Shown: positions 57,662-64,000 of the stretch, in pieces | How the letters are laid out: each line of letters begins with the position of its first letter | Numbering within the stretch: the stretch's first letter is position 1 | DNA from: Thiopseudomonas denitrificans | GTDB taxonomy: Bacteria > Pseudomonadota > Gammaproteobacteria > Pseudomonadales > Pseudomonadaceae | Reading direction: 5' to 3' | Length of the DNA stretch: 64,000 nt | NCBI RefSeq assembly: GCF_002866065.1 | Contig: NZ_LNJZ01000009.1 | Span: forward strand, 448,813 to 512,812 | The notes under the pieces: model-generated | Database searches by the model: none | The model's input: the letters and a program-made list of their open reading frames with translations, nothing else | What the model was told of the DNA's origin: nothing | Program-made: the position numbers and the translations under genes

Positions 57662-57717
57662 GCATAAAAGGGGTCAAGTTCATTTAACGCGTTAAATGTA
57701 CCTGACCCCTTTTATGC
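57662..57717. repeat. Long hairpin of the GGGGTCA type (possible RAYT-type REP)
   Basis: 56 bases: arms GCATAAAAGGGGTCA / TGACCCCTTTTATGC (15 bp, exact) around an inner perfect palindrome CATTTAACGCGTTAAATG. Such AAAAGGGGTCA-TTTAACG hairpins are known as dispersed elements in gammaproteobacteria and are often associated with REP-associated tyrosine transposases; no such gene is in this window. Confidence 0.8.
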
Positions 57718-57767
57718 TCTACAATGCTGGCCATTTCCATCCATCTTCTCGTGTAGAGCCCACAGCA

Positions 57768-59480
57768 ATGCGCGCCTCGAATTACCTGATTGCCACCCTG
57801 AAAGAAACCCCCGCCGATGCCGTAGTGATCAGCCACCAGCTGATGCTGCGTGCCGGCATGATCCGCCGCCTGGCATCCGGCCTCTACACCTGGCTGCCGC
57901 TGGGCCTGCGTTCGCTGCGCAAGGCCGAGGCTGTTGTACGTGAAGAAATGAATGCCGCCGGCGCACTCGAAGTATTGATGCCGGCCATCCAGCCGGCCGA
58001 GCTGTGGCAGGAATCCGGCCGCTGGGAAGAATACGGCCCCGAGCTGCTGCGCCTGAAAGACCGTCATCAACGCGAGTTCTGTGTCGGCCCGACTCACGAA
58101 GAAGTCATCACCGACCTGGCCCGCAACGAGCTGTCCAGTTACAAGCAGCTGCCGGTCAATTTCTACCAGATCCAGACCAAGTTCCGCGACGAGATCCGCC
58201 CGCGCTTCGGCCTGATGCGTGGCCGCGAGTTCATCATGAAGGATGCCTACTCCTTCCATCTCGACCAGGCCAGCCTGCAACAGACCTACGACCGCATGCA
58301 CCAGGCTTACTGCAACATCTTCAGCCGTCTGGGCCTGGACTTCCGCCCGGTGGAAGCCGACACCGGCTCCATTGGCGGCACAGGCTCGCACGAATTCCAT
58401 GTGCTGGCCTCATCCGGTGAGGACGAAATCGCCTTCAGTACCGGCTCCGACTATGCCGCCAATATCGAGAAGGCTGCAGCTCTGCCCCGCGAAAGCGAAC
58501 GCCCTGCCCCACAGCAGGAGCTGCAGCTGGTCGATACACCAAATGTAAAAACCATCGACGAGCTGGTGCAGCAGTTTGACCTGGCCATCGAGAAAACCAT
58601 CAAGACCCTGGTGGTACATGCCGCCGAAGAAGGCAAGCTGATCGCGCTGATCGTGCGTGGCGATCACAGCCTGAACGAGATCAAGGCCGGCAACCTGCCC
58701 CAAGTGGCCAGCCCGCTGACCTTTGCCAGCGACGCCGAGATTCATGCCGCTGTCGGTGCCAACCCCGGCTCACTGGGCCCGAAAGAGCTGGCCATTCCCT
58801 GTATCATTGACCGCTCCGTACAGTTCATGAGCGACTTTGCCGCCGGCGCCAACCAGGACGGCAAGCACTATTTCGGCCTGAACTGGGAGCGCGACCTGCC
58901 TCTGCCCGAAATCGCCGACCTGCGTAACGTGGTCGCCGGAGATCCCAGCCCCTGCGGCAATGGCGTACTGGAAATCAAGCGCGGTATCGAGGTCGGTCAT
59001 ATCTTCCAGCTGGGTACCAAATACAGCGAAGCGATGAACTGCACCGTGATGGGTGAAGACGGCAAGCCCGCCACCCTGACCATGGGTTGCTACGGCATTG
59101 GGGTTTCCCGTGTGGTGGCGGCTGCCATCGAACAGAACCATGACGAACGCGGCATCATCTGGCCGGACGCCCTGGCACCCTTCCAGGTAGCACTGGTGCC
59201 GATGAAGTATGAAAAGGAAGACGTGCGCAAGGCGACTGATGCCCTCTATGAGCAGCTGACCGCCGCCGGCATCGAGGTACTGCTGGATGACCGCGACAAG
59301 AAGACCAGCCCCGGCGTGAAGTTTGCCGACATGGAGCTGATGGGCATTCCCCACCGCATCGTGGTCAGCGACAAGGGCATTGCTGCCGGCAGCTACGAGT
59401 ACAAGGGCCGTCGCGACAGCGAAACCACTGCTGTTCCGGTTACCGAGGTGCTGGGCTTCCTGCAAGAGAAAACCAGCTAA
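57768..59480 (+). CDS. proS: Prolyl-tRNA synthetase
   Basis: 570-residue bacterial-type class II ProRS with the INS editing domain (about 225-400) between motifs 2 and 3. Motif 1 region [16 protein letters not shown], motif 2 [17 protein letters not shown], motif 3 [18 protein letters not shown] 57768 ([20 protein letters not shown]) matches Pseudomonas; the frame is open upstream into the hairpin repeat. Ends with a strong terminator. Confidence 0.97.
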   Translation: MRASNYLIATLKETPADAVVISHQLMLRAGMIRRLASGLYTWLPLGLRSLRKAEAVVREEMNAAGALEVLMPAIQPAELWQESGRWEEYGPELLRLKDRHQREFCVGPTHEEVITDLARNELSSYKQLPVNFYQIQTKFRDEIRPRFGLMRGREFIMKDAYSFHLDQASLQQTYDRMHQAYCNIFSRLGLDFRPVEADTGSIGGTGSHEFHVLASSGEDEIAFSTGSDYAANIEKAAALPRESERPAPQQELQLVDTPNVKTIDELVQQFDLAIEKTIKTLVVHAAEEGKLIALIVRGDHSLNEIKAGNLPQVASPLTFASDAEIHAAVGANPGSLGPKELAIPCIIDRSVQFMSDFAAGANQDGKHYFGLNWERDLPLPEIADLRNVVAGDPSPCGNGVLEIKRGIEVGHIFQLGTKYSEAMNCTVMGEDGKPATLTMGCYGIGVSRVVAAAIEQNHDERGIIWPDALAPFQVALVPMKYEKEDVRKATDALYEQLTAAGIEVLLDDRDKKTSPGVKFADMELMGIPHRIVVSDKGIAAGSYEYKGRRDSETTAVPVTEVLGFLQEKTS

Positions 59481-59503
59481 GAAGCACCACTATTTAGCCA
59501 CAA

Positions 59504-59530
59504 AAAACGCCAGCATAATGCTGGCGTTTT
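59504..59530. terminator. Bidirectional terminator after proS
   Basis: Perfect 12-bp stem AAAACGCCAGCA / TGCTGGCGTTTT, loop TAA, with T-rich ends on both strands; serves convergent proS and the DUF2442 gene. Confidence 0.93.
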
Positions 59531-59546
59531 CGTTTGGTAAGCTTGC

Positions 59547-59783
59547 TCACGCCACATCAATTGCATGTTCCAGCATGGCTGCGATACTCAAATGATAGTC
59601 CAGCGCAGGCCACTCTATACCTGTAGCATCGCATATCAGCTGCCAATCATTTCTAAGTTCTGGTGAAGCCTGCTTCAACTCTGCATACCACGATAGAGGC
59701 GTAGAAATTCTCCGGCCGTCCTGCAGATCCACATGCAAAAACTGCTCATCAAAAAACACGTGTTTACCGCTGAAACCAGTCAT
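59547..59783 (-). CDS. DUF2442 domain protein
   Basis: 78-residue DUF2442 protein (VFFDEQFLHVDLQDGRRISTPLSWYAEL, the family core). Preceded by AGGAGG inside the DUF4160 gene, which it overlaps by 20 bases. The DUF4160-DUF2442 pair occurs widely, often near mobile genes, and has been predicted as a toxin-antitoxin-like module; function is not established. Confidence 0.88.
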   Translation of the reverse strand: MTGFSGKHVFFDEQFLHVDLQDGRRISTPLSWYAELKQASPELRNDWQLICDATGIEWPALDYHLSIAAMLEHAIDVA

Positions 59784-59994
59784 CCCAGGCCTCCTGAAAC
59801 TCGTTTTTATGCCTGGCCAGCAACATGCTGACCATCCGCATTTCGTTCGCCTTCAAGCTGGAGTATACAACACGCGTGCTGCCCAACTCGATTTTTGCCC
59901 ATCTCCCCGCCTTCATAACATGAATATGTGCAGGCGGATGATCATTGGCATAGAAGAAAAACTTGTAACCCTGATAAATCAATAATGTCGGCAT
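59764..59994 (-). CDS. DUF4160 domain protein
   Basis: 76-residue DUF4160 protein. Core IYQGYKFFFYANDHPPAHIH with conserved His residues and the KIELGSTRV strand. First gene of the overlapping pair with DUF2442. Role unknown; the paired arrangement suggests they act together. Confidence 0.88.
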   Translation of the reverse strand: MPTLLIYQGYKFFFYANDHPPAHIHVMKAGRWAKIELGSTRVVYSSLKANEMRMVSMLLARHKNEFQEAWDDWFQR

Positions 59995-60027
59995 CTGTCC
60001 ACTTCCATGTAACTGTTTACGACTCGA

Positions 60028-60465
60028 TTACCTTAACAAACGCTGCACCCAGTCCATGGGATAACCGCGATATAGCAGAAATCTTGCCTGTTTGCCAAAG
60101 GCTTTCTGGTCGGCCGGTTTCTCACCAAACTTGCGCTGCCATAGCTCGTGCAGCTGTTCCTGCCAGTCGATATCGGCCTCGTCCAGGGCTATGTCTATAT
60201 CCTGCCGGCTGAGTCCACGCTGGGTCAGCTCTTCGCGGATACGTGCCGGTCCGCGCCCGCCCAGGCCGCGACTGCGAATGTAGCTTTCCAGATAGCGCTG
60301 TTCTGACAGCAGGCCTTCGTCCTGGAGTTTTTGCAACTCGATGGCCAACAAAGCCTGCTCTGCTCCACGTTGCTGCAGTTTGCGCGACAACTCCTGGACA
60401 CCATGCTCGCGCCGCGCGAGCAAGTCCATGGCAGCGCGGCGAATGGCGGTTGGTGTATCAAGCAT
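60028..60465 (-). CDS. recX: Regulatory protein RecX
   Basis: 145-residue RecX, an all-helical modulator that binds RecA filaments and limits recombinase activity. Start [21 protein letters not shown] and the [20 protein letters not shown] segment are typical. Lies 44 bases behind recA on the same strand. Confidence 0.95.
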   Translation of the reverse strand: MLDTPTAIRRAAMDLLARREHGVQELSRKLQQRGAEQALLAIELQKLQDEGLLSEQRYLESYIRSRGLGGRGPARIREELTQRGLSRQDIDIALDEADIDWQEQLHELWQRKFGEKPADQKAFGKQARFLLYRGYPMDWVQRLLR

Positions 60466-60509
60466 GGGTAGTCTCCGGGTAGAGCCCTGCGCGCTACCAA
60501 GCAGCCGGG

Positions 60510-61547
60510 TCAGTCTTCCAGCGCGTCGGCGTCAGTTTCTTCCCTGGCTGCGACTGCACCTGTGGTCAGCAACTGGGCGCGAATCTGCTGTTCCAGGCTG
60601 TTGCACAACTCGGGGTTCTCTTCCAGGAAACGTGCGGAGTTGGCCTTGCCCTGGCCAATCTTGGTGCCCTGGTGGCTGTACCAGGCACCGGCTTTTTCCA
60701 GCAAGCCTAGTTGTACACCGAGGTCGATGATCTCGCCGGTGCGGTAGATGCCACGGCCATAGAGGATCTGGAATTCGGCCTGGCGGAACGGTGGTGCCAC
60801 CTTGTTCTTGACCACTTTGACCCGGGTTTCGCTGCCGACAATTTCGTCGCCTTCCTTGACCGCGCCGATGCGGCGGATGTCCAGACGTACCGAAGAATAG
60901 AACTTGAGGGCATTACCGCCCGTGGTGGTTTCCGGGCTGCCGAACATGACGCCGATCTTCATGCGGATCTGGTTGATGAAGATGACCAGACAGTTGGCGT
61001 TCTTGATGTTACCGGTGATCTTGCGCAGCGCCTGGCTCATCAGGCGGGCCTGCAGGCCGACATGGGTATCACCCATTTCACCTTCGATCTCGGCCTTGGG
61101 TACCAGGGCAGCCACCGAGTCCACCACGATGACGTCAACGGCATTGGAGCGTACCAGCATGTCGGTGATTTCCAGCGCCTGCTCGCCGGTATCCGGCTGT
61201 GACACGTACAGGTCATCGACATTGACGCCCAGTTTGCCGGCGTACTCAGGGTCCAGCGCGTGTTCGGCATCAACGAAGGCACAGGTGGCCCCCTGCTTTT
61301 GCGCTTCGGCGATCACGGACAGGGTCAGCGTGGTTTTACCGGAAGACTCCGGGCCGTAGATCTCGACAATGCGGCCTTTGGGCAGACCGCCAATGCCGAG
61401 GGCGATGTCCAGCCCCAGGGAGCCGGTGGAAATGGCAGGAATGGCCTGACGTTCCTGGTCACCCATGCGCATCACTGCGCCCTTGCCGAACTGGCGCTCG
61501 ATCTGGCCCAGCGCTGCGGCAAGTGCCTTTTTCTTGTTCTCGTCCAT
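60510..61547 (-). CDS. recA: Recombinase RecA
   Basis: 345-residue RecA. Walker [10 protein letters not shown] near 66-74, Walker [11 protein letters not shown], loop L1 [12 protein letters not shown], loop L2 [20 protein letters not shown], acidic C-terminus. Central to homologous recombination and SOS induction. GAGGTGG site before ATG 61547; LexA box and promoter upstream. Confidence 0.98.
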   Translation of the reverse strand: MDENKKKALAAALGQIERQFGKGAVMRMGDQERQAIPAISTGSLGLDIALGIGGLPKGRIVEIYGPESSGKTTLTLSVIAEAQKQGATCAFVDAEHALDPEYAGKLGVNVDDLYVSQPDTGEQALEITDMLVRSNAVDVIVVDSVAALVPKAEIEGEMGDTHVGLQARLMSQALRKITGNIKNANCLVIFINQIRMKIGVMFGSPETTTGGNALKFYSSVRLDIRRIGAVKEGDEIVGSETRVKVVKNKVAPPFRQAEFQILYGRGIYRTGEIIDLGVQLGLLEKAGAWYSHQGTKIGQGKANSARFLEENPELCNSLEQQIRAQLLTTGAVAAREETDADALED

Positions 61548-61596
61548 TTGTTTCCACCTCGTTTTGCATCATGGTTCGGCTTGCCGGAGCAAACCA

Positions 61597-61612
61597 CTGT
61601 ATGGTTAACCAG
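61597..61612 (-). promoter_or_regulatory. LexA (SOS) box of recA
   Basis: CTGTATGGTTAACCAG fits the gammaproteobacterial CTG-N10-CAG operator, within the larger dyad ACTG..CAGT. It sits just downstream of the -10 box and 50 bases before the recA start. Confidence 0.8.
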
Positions 61613-61613
61613 T

Positions 61614-61641
61614 ATTATGCCTGTTTTTTTGCAAATGACAA
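61614..61641 (-). promoter_or_regulatory. Sigma-70 promoter of recA
   Basis: Minus strand TTGTCA (61641-61636), 16-base spacer, CATAAT (61619-61614). The adjoining LexA box would block it. Confidence 0.75.
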
Positions 61642-61750
61642 CAGGAGAATTTGGCTGGTGTGGTAACTGGCTGCCGTGTATGCGTTATCGGGGTACAGGC
61701 TCTGCAGGGGCAGTGCAAGTACGCCCATATAAGCCTGGCACCGCCATTCC

Positions 61751-62230
61751 TCAACTCAACAGCAAAACCAGCCTCTCCAACGCATGCTCAATGGTTTTGC
61801 GGCGGATGACATGTCGGTCGCCGGTAAATACCAGCCGCTGGCTGACCAGCCGTTCGCCGTCGGCCCAGGCAAAGCAGACAGTGCCGACCGGTTTGTCCGG
61901 GCTACCGCCTGCCGGGCCGGCAATGCCGCTGACAGCGATGGCATAGCGGGCCCCGCTGTGCTGCTGCGCCCCACGGGCCATGGCTTCCACCACCGGCTGG
62001 CTGACCGCTCCATGGGCCTGCAGCAGTTCTTCCGGAACCTGCAGCATGGCGGTTTTCTGGCTGTTGGAGTAGGTCACATAACCGGCCTCGAACCATGCCG
62101 AACAACCGGCAACACGGGTAATAGCCTCGGCAATGCCGCCGCCGGTACAGGACTCGGCAGTACTCACCTGCTCGCCCGTCGCCTGCAGTGCAGCACCAAG
62201 CTGACGTGACAATCCGGTTATTTGTGGCAT
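61751..62230 (-). CDS. pncC: Nicotinamide-nucleotide amidase (CinA C-terminal type)
   Basis: 159-residue PncC/CinA C-terminal domain enzyme, deamidating NMN to NaMN in pyridine nucleotide recycling. Motifs STAESCTGGGIAEAITRV, GYVTYSNSQKTAML and VSGIAGPAGGSPDKPVGTV. It is the single-domain form. In Pseudomonas it precedes recA too, with mutS nearby; here murI is upstream. ATG 62230 has AAGGGGATG upstream. Confidence 0.94.
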   Translation of the reverse strand: MPQITGLSRQLGAALQATGEQVSTAESCTGGGIAEAITRVAGCSAWFEAGYVTYSNSQKTAMLQVPEELLQAHGAVSQPVVEAMARGAQQHSGARYAIAVSGIAGPAGGSPDKPVGTVCFAWADGERLVSQRLVFTGDRHVIRRKTIEHALERLVLLLS

Positions 62231-62246
62231 GGCTACATCCCCTTCA

Positions 62247-63038
62247 TTACACAAACAGTTCCCGCACCTCGACCGGTGCGGACCAGAGCGCCGGCAATGC
62301 CTGCTGCATGGCAGCGACACTGCCGGTGGTGTACATGATTTCGCCGCCGGGCGCGTCGGCCAGCAGGGCCTGTTCTGACAGCAGCTGCTGCAAACGCCGC
62401 GCCACCGCTGCACCGGTATCAATGATGGCAACATCCTCACCGACCATCTCGCGCAGCAGGGGCCTGATGAACGGATAATGGGTACAGCCCAGGATCAGGC
62501 TGTCACAGCCGGCGTCCAGCAGCGGCTGCACGTAACCGGCGAGCAGTTCGCGGGTGGCTGCACTGTGCAGCTCGCCCGCCTCAATACGCTCAACCAGCCC
62601 CGGACAGGGCTGGGTAAAGACCTGCACCTGCGCCGAATAACGCTCCAGCAGGGCAGCAAATTTGGCGCTGCGTAATGTGCCGGTGGTGGCCAGCACGCCA
62701 ATCCTGCCGCTGGCAGACCGCGCGGCGGCGGGTTTGACTGCCGGCTCCATGCCAACCAGGATCAGCTCCGGCCAGCGTTCGCGCAAGGTCTGGATGGCGG
62801 CGGCAGTGGCGGTATTGCAGGCAACCACCAGCGCCTTGACACCCTGGTCAAGCAGGAAGCCGCTGATCTGGATGCTGCGCTCGATGATCTGCTCTGCGGT
62901 TTTCTCGCCGTAGGGCACGTAGGCGCTATCAGCCACGTAGATCAGGCTTTCGTCCGGCAACAGCCGGCGTATCTCGCCCAGTACCGACAGCCCGCCAAGC
63001 CCCGAGTCGAATACACCCACCGGCATCTGCCCGTGCAC
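62247..63038 (-). CDS. murI: Glutamate racemase
   Basis: 263-residue MurI, making D-glutamate for peptidoglycan. The two catalytic cysteines are in VACNTATA and [22 protein letters not shown] opens the fold. GTG at 63038 with GGTGA six bases upstream is taken as start; ATG 63026 would be four residues shorter. It follows moeB by two bases. Confidence 0.95.
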   Translation of the reverse strand: MHGQMPVGVFDSGLGGLSVLGEIRRLLPDESLIYVADSAYVPYGEKTAEQIIERSIQISGFLLDQGVKALVVACNTATAAAIQTLRERWPELILVGMEPAVKPAAARSASGRIGVLATTGTLRSAKFAALLERYSAQVQVFTQPCPGLVERIEAGELHSAATRELLAGYVQPLLDAGCDSLILGCTHYPFIRPLLREMVGEDVAIIDTGAAVARRLQQLLSEQALLADAPGGEIMYTTGSVAAMQQALPALWSAPVEVRELFV

Positions 63039-63040
63039 GG

Positions 63041-63787
63041 CTAATCACCACATACCGGGCAATGCGGGTCGCGACTGATGCGCAGTTCACGAAACTGGCT
63101 GCTGCCCATATCGACCAGCAAAAGACGCCCGCGCAGGGTACGGCCAAGGCCGGTCAGGTGCTTGATGGCTTCGGCAGCCTGGATGCTGCCGACCACGCCG
63201 ACCAGCGGCCCGAGCACACCGGCCTCGTTACAGCCCGGCCCGTTTTCGGCCGTGTCCGGGAACAGGCAGCGGTAACAGGGGCTGTCCGCTTGGCGCGGAT
63301 CGAACAGGGTCACCTGTCCGGACAGACGGATGGCGGCACCACTGACCCAAGGCACCGCATGGGCCACACAGGCCCGGTTTAGCTGGTCACGAATGGCAAA
63401 GTTGTCGGTGCAATCGAGTACCAGATCCATGCCGGGAACCAGCTGTTCCAGACTTGTACTGTCGAGTTGCCGCTCGTGCACCTGCAGCCTGATCAGCGGA
63501 TTCAGTGCGTGCAGCCGCTGGCGGGCCGAGGCGGTCTTGGGCTGTCCGTTGCTGGCAGTTTCGTGCAGGATCTGGCGTTGCAGGTTGCTGCTGTCAACCC
63601 TGTCGAAATCCGCCAGATGCAGCTCGCCAACACCGGCCGCGGCCAGGTACAGGGCTACCGGCGAGCCCAGCCCGCCCAGCCCGACAATCAGTACCTTGCT
63701 GTTCTTGAGGCGCAACTGGCCTTCGATATCAATCCCGGCCAGCAGGATGTGGCGGCTGTAGCGCAGCAGCTCGTCATCCGTCAGCAT
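63041..63787 (-). CDS. moeB: Adenylyltransferase MoeB/ThiF family
   Basis: 248-residue E1-like enzyme that adenylates the C-terminal glycine of a sulfur-carrier protein (MoaD in molybdopterin synthesis or ThiS). Nucleotide motif [17 protein letters not shown], catalytic [13 protein letters not shown], zinc cysteines CYRC and CPVC. Order prmC-moeB-murI matches Pseudomonas, where the gene is called moeB. ATG overlaps the prmC stop by seven bases. Confidence 0.9.
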   Translation of the reverse strand: MLTDDELLRYSRHILLAGIDIEGQLRLKNSKVLIVGLGGLGSPVALYLAAAGVGELHLADFDRVDSSNLQRQILHETASNGQPKTASARQRLHALNPLIRLQVHERQLDSTSLEQLVPGMDLVLDCTDNFAIRDQLNRACVAHAVPWVSGAAIRLSGQVTLFDPRQADSPCYRCLFPDTAENGPGCNEAGVLGPLVGVVGSIQAAEAIKHLTGLGRTLRGRLLLVDMGSSQFRELRISRDPHCPVCGD

Positions 63788-64000
63788 GCCAGTGCCTTTT
63801 GCCGGTGTTGCCACTGCCCCAGGGTAATGCGCTCGTGCCCGGCCAGGTCGCACACGCTGCGCACCCCGGTAAAGCCGGCATGGCGCATCAGGTCACGCAC
63901 GGCGGCCGCCTGTTGCCAGCCGTGCTCCAGCAACAGCCAGCCGGACTCGTGCAAATGCTGGCCGGCATCGGCCAGAATGCGGCGGATGTCATCCAGCCCG
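63781..64000 (-). CDS. prmC: Peptide chain release factor methyltransferase PrmC, C-terminal part (runs off window end)
   Basis: Last 72 codons of PrmC/HemK, which methylates the GGQ glutamine of release factors. The segment LHESGWLLLEHGWQQAAAV and the ending with DLAGHERITLGQW are family C-terminal motifs. The SAM and NPPY motifs lie outside the window. Confidence 0.88.
   Translation of the reverse strand, partial: GLDDIRRILADAGQHLHESGWLLLEHGWQQAAAVRDLMRHAGFTGVRSVCDLAGHERITLGQWQHRQKALAC

Noticed and set aside
61660-61745. Possible decayed family B core (GCAAGTACGCCCATATAAGCC)
   Set aside because: Resembles the core over about 20 bases only; no matched arms were found.

Overview
The window looks like a chromosomal segment of a Pseudomonadaceae-type gammaproteobacterium, close to Pseudomonas or Halopseudomonas. 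Gene order supports this: tolQ-ybgC-ruvBAC-yebC-aspS-cold-shock protein, trpS-hydrolase-zapG-algW-cysD-cysNC, uvrC-pgsA-tRNA-Gly-tRNA-Cys-porin-proS, ribF-ileS-lspA-fkpB-ispH, and prmC-moeB-murI all follow arrangements known from Pseudomonas. The DNA is GC-rich apart from one AT-rich patch at about 42.0-43.8 kb. Nearly all genes are housekeeping genes. There is no phage, plasmid, rRNA operon or CRISPR array.

Layout. 0-6 kb, minus strand: Tol-Pal start, Holliday-junction resolution (RuvABC), YebC, AspRS. 6-12 kb: membrane-linked cold-shock protein, glutamate-type dehydrogenase, ribD-nrdR, miaB, dksA. 12-21 kb: trpS, hydrolase, zapG, algW, Nif3, and sulfate activation (cysD and fused cysNC, split by two long inverted repeats). 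21-30 kb: PACE and MFS transporters, ChaN-like lipoprotein, a 6-phosphofructokinase, tag, guaA and guaB. 30-39 kb: aceK, cysK, MoxR/VWA pair, class II amidotransferase, small membrane proteins. 39-46.6 kb is the accessory part: Rpn remnant, fabH2-like gene, Sel1 gene interrupted at a 13-base homopolymer, pilA with a sigma-54 promoter, an AT-rich alkaline-phosphatase-fold transferase, truncated acyltransferase and HicB genes, and two nearly identical tandem rpn genes. 46.7-64 kb: isoprenoid/lipoprotein/IleRS operon, ribF, uvrC, pgsA, two tRNAs, OprD-type porin, proS, a DUF4160/DUF2442 pair, recX-recA, pncC, murI, moeB and the end of prmC.

Points that stand out. (1) GuaA (GMP synthetase) lacks about 82 residues of its glutaminase domain and all three catalytic residues, while its synthetase half is intact. 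(2) Both rpn genes carry an ideal internal Shine-Dalgarno and ATG that would make an 82-residue C-terminal protein, as in the described intragenic Rpn toxin-antitoxin systems. (3) A sulfatase-fold membrane transferase of foreign composition sits directly behind pilA and may modify the pilin. (4) A 13-base G tract puts a Sel1-repeat gene out of frame, so it may be phase-variable. (5) At least three families of hairpin repeats fill the intergenic gaps, split normally tight operons and in two places supply stop codons; several show compensatory changes in their stems, and in one family the arms differ from copy to copy yet stay self-complementary.

All calls come from reading the sequence. No database search was run. 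Family assignments rest on recognised motifs and gene order, and start sites were chosen from ribosome-binding sites and known family N-termini.
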